In this document: piece after piece, positions 33,976-44,500 of the stretch | Position numbering within the stretch: position 1 is the first letter of the stretch | Layout of the letters: every line of letters begins with the position of its first letter | Assembly (NCBI GenBank): GCA_024919175.1 | Contig: CP103804.1 | Span: 558,001-622,000 of the forward strand | Source: Clostridioides difficile | GTDB taxonomy: Bacteria > Bacillota > Clostridia > Peptostreptococcales > Peptostreptococcaceae | Direction: 5' to 3' | Length of the DNA stretch: 64,000 nt | The notes under the pieces: model-generated | The model's database searches: none | Seen by the model: the letters and a program-made list of their open reading frames with translations, nothing else | What the model was told of the DNA's origin: nothing | Made by a program: the position numbers and the translations under genes

Positions 33976-34611
33976 ATGTATAAGTGTGGGAAATGTAATC
34001 TTAGAGGTTGTTCAGATGGAGATATGGATAAGTTAATGAAGATATGCCCAACTAGGGAAGCTAAACTACAAGAGAAAGCAAAAAAACTTTATGAAGAAGA
34101 AGAAAATAGAAAAATAGCTTATAATGCTGGATTAATTGAAACAGAAGGATATTGCCAATATACTAGGTTAAAAGAGATTATAGAGTTTGCTAAAAAATGT
34201 GATTATAAAAAAATTGGTATAGCGTTTTGTATTGGTTTAAAAAGAGAAATGCAAACAGTACAAAGGGTATTTGAACATCATGGATTTGAAGTATTTTCTG
34301 TTATATGTAAAAATGGAGCCATGCCTAAGAGTACAGTTGGATTAGAAGCATCTCAAACAATATCAAAGTGTGCAGATGAAATAATGTGTAATCCAATAGG
34401 ACAAGCTTTATTCCTAAATGAGGCTAAAGTCGACCTTAATATAATTCTTGGGTTATGTGTTGGCCATGATACATTAGCCATGAAATATATGGAAGCTCCT
34501 ATAACAACTTTAATTGTCAAGGATAGAGTAACTGGGCATAATCCAGCTGCTGCTATATATAATGCAGAGTCTTATTTTGAAAAAAAATTGTTTGATAAAG
34601 ACGAAGAATAA
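33976..34611 (+). CDS. DUF1847 metal-binding protein
   Basis: This 211-aa protein begins with a Cys cluster MYKCGKCNLRGC...KICP, typical of DUF1847. It continues IETEGYCQYTRLKEIIEFAKKCDYKKIGIAFCIGLKREM, VICKNGAMPKS and NIILGLCVGHDTLAMKYMEAPITTLIVKDRVTGHNPAAAIY. Nine or more Cys suggest a metal or Fe-S centre; the biochemical role is unknown. It is in an operon with the nitroreductase-like gene, SD AGGGGATAG. Confidence 0.88.
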   Translation: MYKCGKCNLRGCSDGDMDKLMKICPTREAKLQEKAKKLYEEEENRKIAYNAGLIETEGYCQYTRLKEIIEFAKKCDYKKIGIAFCIGLKREMQTVQRVFEHHGFEVFSVICKNGAMPKSTVGLEASQTISKCADEIMCNPIGQALFLNEAKVDLNIILGLCVGHDTLAMKYMEAPITTLIVKDRVTGHNPAAAIYNAESYFEKKLFDKDEE

Positions 34612-34739
34612 TTCAAAGACTTATTGACATAAAAAGCAATTAGTGGTTTAATTATAAAAAAGATTAAACTTTAAAATATCCTTAAGATACATAAAGTTAT
34701 ATAAATAAAAGAAAAAATATTATGACTAAATTCCTTAAA

Positions 34740-34811
34740 TTAGTCCAGAGAGACTAAAGGGTTATAGATAGTGTTAATATATAACCTCTAGTAAATCACC
34801 TAGAGGTTTTT
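34740..34811 (+). promoter_or_regulatory. PyrR attenuator 1 (binding loop plus terminator)
   Basis: The hairpin TTAGTC-CAGAGA-GACTAA (34740-34757) has the UCCAGAGAG sequence bound by PyrR. It is followed by AGGGTTATA, which can pair with TATAACCTCT to form an antiterminator, and by the terminator CCTCTAG/CTAGAGG (34785-34806) plus TTTTT. In the PyrR mechanism, UMP-bound PyrR stabilises the first hairpin and lets the terminator form. Confidence 0.85.
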
Positions 34812-34856
34812 GATGAGTATAAAATAAAAAATTTAAATATAATAAAGTCTTTTAAA

Positions 34857-34956
34857 CTAGTCCAGAGAGACTGGGAAAGATATCTCATAGCTAATTAATA
34901 TCAGAGTTATGTATAGATAAAATCCTTGTGCCTCTTTTGGTGTAAGGATTTTTTTA
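34857..34956 (+). promoter_or_regulatory. PyrR attenuator 2 (binding loop plus terminator)
   Basis: A second CTAGTC-CAGAGA-GACTGG hairpin (34857-34874) carries the same PyrR loop. A terminator AAATCCTT/AAGGATTT (34920-34951) with a run of T follows 24 bases before the pyrF SD. Two attenuators in series would tighten repression by UMP. Confidence 0.85.
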
Positions 34957-34992
34957 TGAGGATTTAGGCTTTATTAAAAAGGAGATATAAAA

Positions 34993-35709
34993 ATGATAAA
35001 TGGTAAAGAGAAGCTAATAGTTGCAATTGATACTGACGAATTTGATAAAGCTAAAGAACTAATAGACAAATTAGAAGATAGTGTAGATATATTTAAGGTA
35101 GGGCTAGAACAATATGTAGCTACAAAAGGAAAGACAATAGATTATCTAAAAGAAAAAGGTAAAAAAATATTTTTAGACCTTAAATTCCATGATATTCCAA
35201 ATACTATGAAAAGTGCAGTAAGAGCTGCAGTAAGGGATAATGTTTGGTTAATGACAATACATGTATCAGATATGGAAGGAATGAGACAGTGTGCACTAGT
35301 TGCCAAAGAAGAAGCAGAAAGATTAAATATAGAGAAACCTTTGGTGGTTGGAGTAACAGTTTTAACTTCATTAAGCAACCAAGATTTACAAGATATAGGA
35401 TGCAATATGACAACAGAAGAATTGGCTATAAAGAGAGCTAAATTAGCAAAAGAATCAGGAATAGATGGAGTTGTTTGCTCAGCTCAAGAAGTAGATAAGA
35501 TAGTAGAAGCATGTGGAACTGATTTTATAACAGTTTGCCCAGGAATAAGACCTAAGTCAGTAGAAGTTGGAGACCAAAAAAGAGTTGTTACTCCATCAGA
35601 TGCAATAAAAAGAGGAGCTCATTATTTAGTTGTTGGAAGACCTATAACAAAAGCAGAAAGTCCAAGAGAATCAGCTATTAATATTGTAAAAGAAATAGAA
35701 AATGCTTAG
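34993..35709 (+). CDS. pyrF: Orotidine 5'-phosphate decarboxylase PyrF
   Basis: This 238-aa TIM barrel has LIVAIDTDEFDKAKELI at the N-terminus and the catalytic FLDLKFHDIPNTMKSAV (DxKxxD), then VCSAQEV and ICPGIRP-like VCPGIRPKS and a phosphate-binding HYLVVGRPITKA. It converts OMP to UMP. Length and motifs are typical of the bacterial PyrF subtype 2 group. SD AAAGGAG. It is the first gene after the two PyrR attenuators; carA1 follows after 25 bases. Confidence 0.96.
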   Translation: MINGKEKLIVAIDTDEFDKAKELIDKLEDSVDIFKVGLEQYVATKGKTIDYLKEKGKKIFLDLKFHDIPNTMKSAVRAAVRDNVWLMTIHVSDMEGMRQCALVAKEEAERLNIEKPLVVGVTVLTSLSNQDLQDIGCNMTTEELAIKRAKLAKESGIDGVVCSAQEVDKIVEACGTDFITVCPGIRPKSVEVGDQKRVVTPSDAIKRGAHYLVVGRPITKAESPRESAINIVKEIENA

Positions 35710-35734
35710 ATAAAACATTTGGGAGGTAGCTTAT

Positions 35735-36778
35735 ATGAAGGGGAAATTAATTTTAGAAGATGGAACAGTATTTGAAGGAAAAGCATTTGGATATTTAAAG
35801 GAAGCTGTTGGTGAAGTTGTGTTTAATACTTCAATGGCAGGATATGGCGAACTACTAACAGATGCAACTTATTATGGACAAATAGTGACAATGACATATC
35901 CGCTTATAGGGAATTATGGAATAAATTTAGAAGATGTTGAATCAAATAAAGTGCAAGTAAAAGGACTTATAGTAAGAGAAAAAAGTGACAACCCAAATAA
36001 TTTTAGATGTGAAATGGATATAGACACATATCTAAAGCAAAATAAGGTAATTGGACTTGAAGGAATAGATACGAGAGCATTGACTAAGATTATTAGAAAT
36101 AATGGAACAAAAAGAGGTATTATAACTTTAGAAAATGTATCATTACAAGAAATTCAGTCTAAATTAACAGAGTGTTGCAATAAAGATTCAGTTAAAAATG
36201 TTACAAGAAAAGAAATTGAAAATATTAAAGGGACTGGTGCTAAAGTTGTAGTTGTAGACTTTGGTGTTAAAAATAGTATATTAGATTCACTGAAAGCTTG
36301 TAACTGCGACATAACAGTAGTACCAGCAATGACTACTTCAGAAGAAATTTTAAATATAAATCCTGACTTGATATTATTATCTAATGGGCCAGGTAATCCA
36401 GAAGATATAAATGATATAGTTGAAAATATAAAGAAATTAGTAGGTAAAAAACCACTAGCAGGAATCGGTTTAGGACATCAAATTTTGGCATTAGCATTAG
36501 GTGGAAAAACTTCAAAGCTTGCATTTGGACATAGAGGAGGAAATCATCCAGTTAAATGTTTAGAAACAGGAAAAGTATTTATAACTTCTCAAAATCATGG
36601 ATACAATGTTTCAGAAATGCCAGAAAATACAGAGATAACTCATGTAAATTTAAATGACAATACTATAGAAGGAATGAGACATAAGGAATTACCAATATAT
36701 AGTGTTCAGTACATTCCAGAATACACAACAAAAGAAGATTTAGATTGTATATTTAATAAATTCTTAGCATTAATATAG
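35735..36778 (+). CDS. carA: Carbamoyl-phosphate synthase small subunit, glutaminase-dead copy
   Basis: This 347-aa CarA aligns end to end with the second copy at 40295. The glutaminase nucleophile motif GICLGHQ is GIGLGHQ (GGA ATC GGT TTA), and the catalytic His motif YHPE is YIPE, so both the Cys and His needed to hydrolyse glutamine are missing. The substrate-loop Ser in LTDPSY is also changed (LTDATY), and NGPGDPED reads NGPGNPED. The frame is otherwise full length and well kept. By analogy with ammonia-dependent CPS I, the protein could act as a structural or allosteric subunit of an NH3-using synthase. Under PyrR attenuation with pyrF and carB1. Confidence 0.92.
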   Translation: MKGKLILEDGTVFEGKAFGYLKEAVGEVVFNTSMAGYGELLTDATYYGQIVTMTYPLIGNYGINLEDVESNKVQVKGLIVREKSDNPNNFRCEMDIDTYLKQNKVIGLEGIDTRALTKIIRNNGTKRGIITLENVSLQEIQSKLTECCNKDSVKNVTRKEIENIKGTGAKVVVVDFGVKNSILDSLKACNCDITVVPAMTTSEEILNINPDLILLSNGPGNPEDINDIVENIKKLVGKKPLAGIGLGHQILALALGGKTSKLAFGHRGGNHPVKCLETGKVFITSQNHGYNVSEMPENTEITHVNLNDNTIEGMRHKELPIYSVQYIPEYTTKEDLDCIFNKFLALI

Positions 36779-36830
36779 ATTTAGTATTATTTACAGATAG
36801 TAAAAACCATTTAGATAAGGAGAAAAATTT

Positions 36831-39800
36831 ATGCCTAAATTAGATAGTATAAAGAAAACTTTAGTATTAGGGTCAGGACCAATAATAATAGGTCAAGCGG
36901 CAGAATTTGACTATTCGGGAACTCAAGCATGTCAATCTTTAAAAGAAGAAGGAATTGAAGTTGTATTAATAAATAGTAATCCAGCTACAATAATGACGGA
37001 TAAAGAAGTGGCAGATAAAATATATATAGAACCATTAACAATAGAATTTATAGAAAAAATAATAGAAAAAGAAAGACCAGATAGTTTACTTGCAGGTATG
37101 GGTGGACAAACAGGATTAAACTTAGCAGTTGAGCTTTATGAAAAAGGCATACTAGATAAATATGGAGTAAAAATAATAGGTACTTCAGTAGAATCTATAA
37201 AAAAAGGTGAAGATAGAGATATATTTAGAGATGTAATGAAAGAAATAAATCAACCTGTAATAGTTAGTGATATAGTTACAGAGTTACAAGCAGGTCTTGA
37301 TTATGCACTTACAATAGGGTATCCAGTAGTTGTAAGACCAGCATACACATTAGGTGGAACTGGTGGAGGTATAGCTGATAATGAGGAAGAATTAAGAGAG
37401 ATACTTTCACATGGATTGCAATTAAGCCCAGTTGGACAAGTATTAATTGAAAAAAGTATAAAAGGTTGGAAAGAAATAGAATATGAAGTAATAAGAGATT
37501 CAAAAGGAAACTGTATAGTTGTATGTAATATGGAAAATATAGACCCAGTTGGAGTACATACAGGAGATAGTATAGTTGTTGCTCCAACACAAACTCTAAG
37601 CAATAAAGAATGTGCGATGCTTAAAAAAGCATCTTTAGACATATTAAATGCAGTAGAAGTTCAAGGTGGATGTAATGTTCAGTTTGCATTAAACCCACAT
37701 AGTTTTGAGTATGCAGTTATAGAGATAAATCCAAGAGTTAGTAGATCATCAGCACTAGCATCAAAAGCTACAGGATATCCAATAGCTAAAGTTTCATCAA
37801 AAATAGCTTTAGGATATACTTTGGATGAAATAGAAAATGCAGTAACTAAAAAAACTTATGCTTGTTTTGAGCCAACTATAGACTATGTAGTGGCTAAGAT
37901 ACCAAAGTGGCCATTTGATAAATTTAAAAAAGCAAATAGAAAATTAGGAACTAAGATGATGGCAACTGGTGAAATAATGAGTATAGGAAGTAACTTTGAA
38001 GCGGCTATTCTTAAGGGAATAAGATCACTTGAAACAGGAAAATATTCATTAGTTCATGCACCATCAGAAGAGAGAAGTATTGAAGCGTTAAAGAAAAGAG
38101 TTGTAGTACCTGATGATGAGAGATTATTTGACTTAGCTGAAATGATAAGAAGAGGCTACAAAGTAGAAATGATAGAACAAATCACAGGAATAGACAAGTG
38201 GTTTATAAATAAATTTAAATGGATAGTTGAACAAGAAGAAAAATTAAAAGTTATGAAGATTGAAGACTTAACTAAGGATTATCTTCTTGAGTTAAAGAAA
38301 AAAGGATTCTCTGATAAAGGTATATCTGACTTAATGAAGATAAGCCCAGAAAAATTATATGAATTAAGAAGTCTATATAACATAAAGCCAGCATACAAAA
38401 TGGTCGATACATGTGCAGGGGAAATAGATGCTATATCTCCATATTACTATTCAACGTATGAGCAATATGACGAAGTAGTTGTAAGTGACAAGAAAAAAGT
38501 AATAGTGTTAGGTTCTGGGCCAATAAGAATAGGTCAAGGTATAGAGTTTGACTATTGTTCAGTTCACTGTGTAAAATCTTTAAGAAAGATGGATATAGAA
38601 ACTATAATTATAAATAATAATCCTGAGACAGTAAGTACAGATTTTGATACATCAGATAAACTATATTTTGAACCATTAACAGAAGAAGAAGTTTTAAGTA
38701 TAATTGAAAAAGAAAAACCAGAAGGTGTAATACTACAATTTGGAGGACAAACAGCTATAAAATTAGCTAAGTTCTTACATGAGAAAAATATACCTATATT
38801 AGGAACTGATTTTGAAGATATAGATGCAGCAGAAGATAGAGAAAAATTTGATGATTTACTAGAAAAACTAGATATAAATAGACCAAAAGGAAAAGGTGTA
38901 TGGTCACTTAATGAAGGTATTGAAGTTGCTAATGAATTAGGTTATCCAGTATTAGTTAGACCATCTTATGTACTTGGTGGTCAAGGTATGGAAATAACTT
39001 ACAATGAAGAAAAACTATCTCAATATCTACAGGATGCATTTGATAGAGACCATAAGAACCCAGTACTTATAGATAAATATCTAACTGGTAGAGAAATAGA
39101 AGTAGATGCTATATGTGATAAAGAAGATATATTAATACCTGGAATAATGGAACACTTAGAAAGAGCTGGAGTTCACTCTGGAGATAGTACGACAATGTAT
39201 CCAAGTCAAAATATATCTGATAAGATAAAGGAAAAGATAGTAGAATACACTAAAAAAATAGCTTTAGACCTTAATGTACTTGGTATGGTTAATATACAAT
39301 TTATAGAATTCCAAAATGAATTATATATAATTGAGGTTAATCCTAGAGCCAGTAGAACAGTCCCATATATAAGTAAAGTGAGCGGAGTACCAATAGTTGA
39401 CTTAGCTACAAAATGTATGTTAGGAGCTAAATTAAAGGATTTAGGATATGGTACAGGGGTTTATAAAGAGCCTAAATTAGTATCAGTAAAAGTGCCAGTA
39501 TTCTCAATGTCTAAATTAGCTAAAGTTGAAGTAAGTCTTGGACCTGAAATGAAATCTACTGGAGAGGTTTTAGGTGTAGGAGAAAACCTAGAAGAAGCCT
39601 TATATAAAGGATTCTTAGCCGCAGGTAGACACATGTCTGATGAAAGAGGAGTAGTGCTTGCTACTGTTAATAATAATGATAAAGATGAGTTTATAGCTAT
39701 AGCAAAAGATATGAAAGAGTTAGGATATACTTTTGTTGCTACAGAAGGTACTGCTAAGAGTCTAAGAGAGAATGGAATAGAAGCTGATACAGTAAACAGA

Positions 39801-40037
39801 GTGGAAGAATCTAGACCAAACATATTAGATGCTATAAGAAATAAACAAGTTGATATAGTAATAAATACACCTACTAAGGGTAATGACTCAACAAGAGATG
39901 GATTCAAAATGAGAAGAACAGCTATTGAATTTTCTACTGAAATAATGACATCTTTAGATACATTAAAAGCTCTAGTAGAAGTTAAGAAAAAGCATTTAAA
40001 CAAAGATAAGTTAAAAGTTTACAATATAGCGGAATAG
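36831..40037 (+). CDS. carB: Carbamoyl-phosphate synthase large subunit, copy 1
   Basis: This 1068-aa CarB is full length. It has two ATP-grasp halves (first VLGSGPIIIGQAAEFDYSGTQAC, VVRPAYTLGGTGGG; second VLGSGPIRIGQGIEFDYCSVHC, LVRPSYVLGGQGME), an oligomerisation region between, and a C-terminal MGS-like allosteric domain from about residue 935. It makes carbamoyl phosphate from bicarbonate, ammonia and two ATP. It follows carA1 by 52 bases, SD AAGGAGAAA. The protein is almost identical to copy 2, much closer than the two CarA subunits are to each other. Confidence 0.95.
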   Translation: MPKLDSIKKTLVLGSGPIIIGQAAEFDYSGTQACQSLKEEGIEVVLINSNPATIMTDKEVADKIYIEPLTIEFIEKIIEKERPDSLLAGMGGQTGLNLAVELYEKGILDKYGVKIIGTSVESIKKGEDRDIFRDVMKEINQPVIVSDIVTELQAGLDYALTIGYPVVVRPAYTLGGTGGGIADNEEELREILSHGLQLSPVGQVLIEKSIKGWKEIEYEVIRDSKGNCIVVCNMENIDPVGVHTGDSIVVAPTQTLSNKECAMLKKASLDILNAVEVQGGCNVQFALNPHSFEYAVIEINPRVSRSSALASKATGYPIAKVSSKIALGYTLDEIENAVTKKTYACFEPTIDYVVAKIPKWPFDKFKKANRKLGTKMMATGEIMSIGSNFEAAILKGIRSLETGKYSLVHAPSEERSIEALKKRVVVPDDERLFDLAEMIRRGYKVEMIEQITGIDKWFINKFKWIVEQEEKLKVMKIEDLTKDYLLELKKKGFSDKGISDLMKISPEKLYELRSLYNIKPAYKMVDTCAGEIDAISPYYYSTYEQYDEVVVSDKKKVIVLGSGPIRIGQGIEFDYCSVHCVKSLRKMDIETIIINNNPETVSTDFDTSDKLYFEPLTEEEVLSIIEKEKPEGVILQFGGQTAIKLAKFLHEKNIPILGTDFEDIDAAEDREKFDDLLEKLDINRPKGKGVWSLNEGIEVANELGYPVLVRPSYVLGGQGMEITYNEEKLSQYLQDAFDRDHKNPVLIDKYLTGREIEVDAICDKEDILIPGIMEHLERAGVHSGDSTTMYPSQNISDKIKEKIVEYTKKIALDLNVLGMVNIQFIEFQNELYIIEVNPRASRTVPYISKVSGVPIVDLATKCMLGAKLKDLGYGTGVYKEPKLVSVKVPVFSMSKLAKVEVSLGPEMKSTGEVLGVGENLEEALYKGFLAAGRHMSDERGVVLATVNNNDKDEFIAIAKDMKELGYTFVATEGTAKSLRENGIEADTVNRVEESRPNILDAIRNKQVDIVINTPTKGNDSTRDGFKMRRTAIEFSTEIMTSLDTLKALVEVKKKHLNKDKLKVYNIAE

Positions 40038-40086
40038 AAATTAAGTTGATTGTATAGTTTAAGAATTTAATTATTAAATTAAAAAG

Positions 40087-40148
40087 AAGAAGTTATTTTT
40101 TCTATGAGTTTTTACTTTTGAGATAACTTCTTTTTTTTAAGAAATTTG
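40087..40148 (+). terminator. Terminator after carB1
   Basis: AAGAAGTTAT (40087-40096) pairs with ATAACTTCTT (40133-40142) and is followed by a run of T. The loop is large (36 nt). Confidence 0.65.
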
Positions 40149-40294
40149 TAGTATAATAGAAAAAGATAAAAAATAAATGTAAATTAGTATAAAATTAGAA
40201 TGTAAAAGTGAAAAATATATATAGATATTTAAAATCTTATATTTAGTTAATATTCTTTAGTTTGCCTAAAGAAAATTATAGGAGGTACTGTAGT

Positions 40295-41344
40295 ATGAAA
40301 GCAAGATTAATATTAGAAGATGGGACAGTTTTTATAGGAAAGGCATTTGGATATTTAGAAGAGAGTGTAGGAGAAGTAGTATTTAATACTTCTATGATAG
40401 GATATGGCGAAGTTTTAACAGACCCTTCTTACTATGGTCAAATAGTTACTATGACTTATCCTCTTATAGGAAATTATGGTATAAATTTATCATCAGCAGA
40501 ATCTGAAAAAGTGCAAGTGAAAGGATTTATAGTAAGAGAAAAAAGTGATTCTCCAAGTAATTTTAGATGTGAAATTGATATAGACCAATATTTAAAGCAA
40601 AATAAAGTGATAGGACTAGAAGGAATAGATACAAGAGCTTTAACTAAGATACTTAGAAATAATGGAACTATGAAAGGGATAATTACATTAGAAGACAGTA
40701 AGTTAGAAGATGTTAAACATAAATTAGATAAGTTTTCAAATACAGAAGCAGTTAGAACAGTTACAAGAAAAGAAGTAGAGCATATAGCAGGAAATGGTCC
40801 AAAAGTAGCTGTTATGGATTTTGGAGTTAAAAGAAACATCTTAAGATCATTTATATCTCGTGGATGTGATATAACAATATTCCCAGCTACAACATCTCCA
40901 GAAGATGTATTAAGTATAAATCCTGATTTAATATTTTTATCAAATGGACCTGGAGACCCAGAGGATTTAGAAGATGTTATAGAAAATATAAAAGCTCTAA
41001 TTGGTAAAAAGCCTATAGTTGGAATATGCTTAGGGCATCAACTTTTAGCTTTAGCTCTTGGAGGAAAAACTGCTAAACTTAAATTTGGACATAGAGGTGG
41101 AAATCATCCAGTTAAAGATTTAGAAGAAGGAAAAGTATTTATAACTTCTCAAAATCATGGATATTATGTTTCAGAAGTTCCTGAACAAATGAAAGTGACA
41201 CATATAAATTTAAATGATAATACTGTTGAAGGAATGAGACATGAAAAGCTAGATGTATACAGTGTTCAATACCACCCTGAAGCTTGTCCAGGGCCAAAAG
41301 ATAATGACTATATTTTCGATAAGTTTTTAGAGTTCGTAAAATAA
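40295..41344 (+). CDS. carA: Carbamoyl-phosphate synthase small subunit, active copy
   Basis: This 349-aa CarA keeps all glutaminase residues: GICLGHQLLALALGG with the nucleophile Cys, SQNHGYYVSE, and VQYHPEACPGP with the catalytic His and Glu. The N-terminal CPSase_sm_chain domain (LILEDGTVFIGKAFG) has LTDPSYYGQ. It supplies ammonia from glutamine to CarB. The frame is open from TTG 40262, but ATG 40295 has SD TAGGAGG. No PyrR loop lies upstream of this copy, so its regulation differs from copy 1; an arginine-linked role is possible but unproven. Confidence 0.95.
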   Translation: MKARLILEDGTVFIGKAFGYLEESVGEVVFNTSMIGYGEVLTDPSYYGQIVTMTYPLIGNYGINLSSAESEKVQVKGFIVREKSDSPSNFRCEIDIDQYLKQNKVIGLEGIDTRALTKILRNNGTMKGIITLEDSKLEDVKHKLDKFSNTEAVRTVTRKEVEHIAGNGPKVAVMDFGVKRNILRSFISRGCDITIFPATTSPEDVLSINPDLIFLSNGPGDPEDLEDVIENIKALIGKKPIVGICLGHQLLALALGGKTAKLKFGHRGGNHPVKDLEEGKVFITSQNHGYYVSEVPEQMKVTHINLNDNTVEGMRHEKLDVYSVQYHPEACPGPKDNDYIFDKFLEFVK

Positions 41345-41522
41345 ATAATATAAACATATATAACTAAAAATAAAACTAACTTAAATCAAAAAAAGTATTG
41401 GTTTAATTAATATAGATATAATAAATAAACTCAAATTTAAGATGAAATAAAGTAATTAAAATTGATTGTATAGATTATGAAGATAGAAACTGTGAAAATT
41501 GTTTAGATAAGGAGAAAGAGTT

Positions 41523-44500
41523 ATGCCTAAATTAGATAGTATAAAGAAAACTTTAGTATTAGGGTCAGGGCCAATAATAATAGGTCAAGCAGCAGAATTT
41601 GACTATTCAGGAACACAGGCTTGCCAAGCATTAAAAGAAGAAGGAATAGAAGTTGTATTAGTAAACAGTAATCCAGCTACAATAATGACTGATAAAGAAA
41701 TTGCAGATAAAATATATATAGAACCATTAACAATAGAATTTATAGAAAAAATAATAGAAAAAGAAAGACCAGATAGTTTACTTGCAGGTATGGGAGGTCA
41801 AACAGGACTAAACTTGGCTGTAGAATTACATGATGCTAGTATCTTAGATAAATATAATGTAAAAGTTATAGGTACATCTATAATGTCTATAAAAAAGGGT
41901 GAGGATAGAGACCTATTTAGAGATGTAATGAAAGAAATAAATCAACCTGTAATAGTTAGTGATATAGTTACAAATTTAGAAGCAGGTCTTGAATTTGCAA
42001 GTAAAATAGGATACCCAGTGGTTGTAAGACCAGCATATACATTAGGAGGAACTGGTGGAGGTATCGCTGATACTGAGGAAGAATTAAGAGAGATACTTTC
42101 ACATGGATTGCAATTAAGTCCAGTAGGTCAGGTTCTTCTTGAAAAGAGTATAAAAGGTTGGAAAGAAATAGAATATGAAGTAATGAGAGATGGAAATGGA
42201 AACTGTATAACTGTATGTAATATGGAAAATGTAGACCCAGTTGGAGTACATACAGGGGATAGTATAGTTGTTGCTCCAAGCCAAACTTTAAGTGATGAAG
42301 AATACCAACTTCTTAGAAAAGCATCAATAGATATAATAAATGCAATAGAAGTTCAAGGTGGATGTAATGTTCAAATAGCTTTAAATCCTCATAGCTTAGA
42401 ATATGCAATAATAGAGATAAATCCAAGAGTTAGTAGATCATCAGCACTAGCATCAAAAGCTACAGGATATCCAATAGCAAAAGTGGCAGCTAAGATAGCT
42501 TTAGGATATACTTTAGATGAAATAGAAAATGCAGTAACTAAAAAAACTTATGCTTGCTTTGAGCCAACATTAGATTATGTGGTAGTAAAAATACCAAAAT
42601 GGCCATTTGATAAATTTAAAAAGGCAAATAGAAAATTAGGAACTAAGATGATGGCAACTGGTGAAATAATGAGTATAGGAAGTAACTTTGAAGCGGCTAT
42701 TCTTAAGGGAATAAGATCACTTGAAACAGGAAAATATTCATTAGTTCATGCACCATCAGAAGGTAGAACATTAGAAGAGTTAAAGGCGAGAGTTGTAGTA
42801 CCTGATGATGAAAGATTATTTGACTTAGCTGAAATGATAAGAAGAGGCTATAAAGTAGAAATGATAGAAGAAATCACTGGTGTTGATAAGTGGTTTATAA
42901 ATAAATTTAAATGGATAGTTGAGCAAGAAGAAAAATTAAAAGGTCTTAAAATAGAAGATTTAGATAAGGAATACTTACATGAATTAAAGAAAAAAGGATT
43001 CTCTGATAAGGGGATATCTGACTTAATGAAGATAAGTCCAGAAAAATTATACGAATTAAGATGTCTCTATAATATACAACCAGTTTACAAAATGGTTGAT
43101 ACATGTGGAGGAGAATTTGAAGCTCTATCTCCATATTACTACTCAACTTATGAGCAATATGATGAAGTAGTTGTGAGTGATAAGAGAAAAGTGGTAGTAT
43201 TGGGCTCTGGACCAATAAGAATAGGTCAAGGTATAGAGTTTGACTATTGTTCAGTTCACTGTGTAAAATCTTTAAGAAAAATGGGTATAGAAACTATAAT
43301 TGTAAATAATAACCCTGAAACAGTAAGTACAGATTTTGATACATCAGATAAACTATATTTTGAACCATTAACAGAAGAAGAAGTTTTAAACATAATTGAA
43401 AAAGAAAAACCAGAAGGTGTAATACTACAATTTGGAGGACAAACAGCTATAAAACTAGCTAAGTTCTTACATGAGAAAAAAATACCTATATTGGGAACTG
43501 ATTTTGAAGATATAGATGCAGCAGAAGACAGAGAAAAATTTGATGATTTACTAGAAAAATTAGACATAAATAGACCAAAAGGAAAAGGTGTATGGACAAC
43601 TAATGAAGGTATTGAAGTTGCTAAGGAGTTAGGCTATCCAGTATTAGTTAGACCATCTTATGTACTTGGTGGTCAAGGTATGGAAATAACTTACAATGAA
43701 GAGAAATTAACTCAGTATTTAGATGATGCTTTTGCTAGAGACCATAAGAACCCAGTACTTATAGATAAATATCTAACTGGTAGAGAAATAGAAGTAGATG
43801 CTATATGTGATAAAGAAGAGATATTAATACCTGGAATAATGGAACATTTAGAAAGAGCTGGAGTTCACTCTGGAGATAGTACGACAATGTATCCAAGTCA
43901 AAATATATCTGATAAGATAAAAGATAAAATTCTAGAATATACTAAAAAAATAGCTTTAGACCTTAATGTGCTTGGTATGGTTAATATACAATTTATAGAA
44001 TTCCAAAATGAATTATATATAATTGAGGTTAATCCTAGAGCCAGTAGAACAGTCCCATATATAAGTAAAGTGAGTGGAGTACCAATAGTTGACTTAGCTA
44101 CAAAATGTATGTTAGGAGCTAAATTAAAGGATTTAGGATATGGTACAGGGGTTTATAAAGAGCCTAAATTAGTATCAGTAAAAGTGCCAGTATTCTCAAT
44201 GTCTAAGTTAGCTAAAGTTGAAGTAAGTCTTGGACCTGAAATGAAATCTACAGGAGAAGTTTTAGGTGTAGGAGAAAACCTAGAAGAAGCCTTATATAAA
44301 GGATTCTTAGCCGCAGGTAGACACATGTCTGATGAAAGAGGAGTAGTTCTTGCTACTGTTAATAATAACGATAAAGATGAGTTTATAGCTATAGCAAAAG
44401 ATATGAAAGAGTTAGGATACACTTTTGTTGCTACAGAAGGTACAGCTAAGAGTCTAAGAGAGAATGGAATAGAGGCTGATATAGTAAACAGAGTTGAAGA

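Noticed and set aside
34612..34992. c-di-GMP or T-box leader upstream of pyrF
   Set aside because: The loops match PyrR sites exactly and there is no T-box GGTGG element or GEMM core.
39461..40003. Minus-strand ORFs within carB (also 44153-44599)
   Set aside because: They mirror the strongly conserved carB frame on the opposite strand in both copies, and lack an SD and recognisable protein features.
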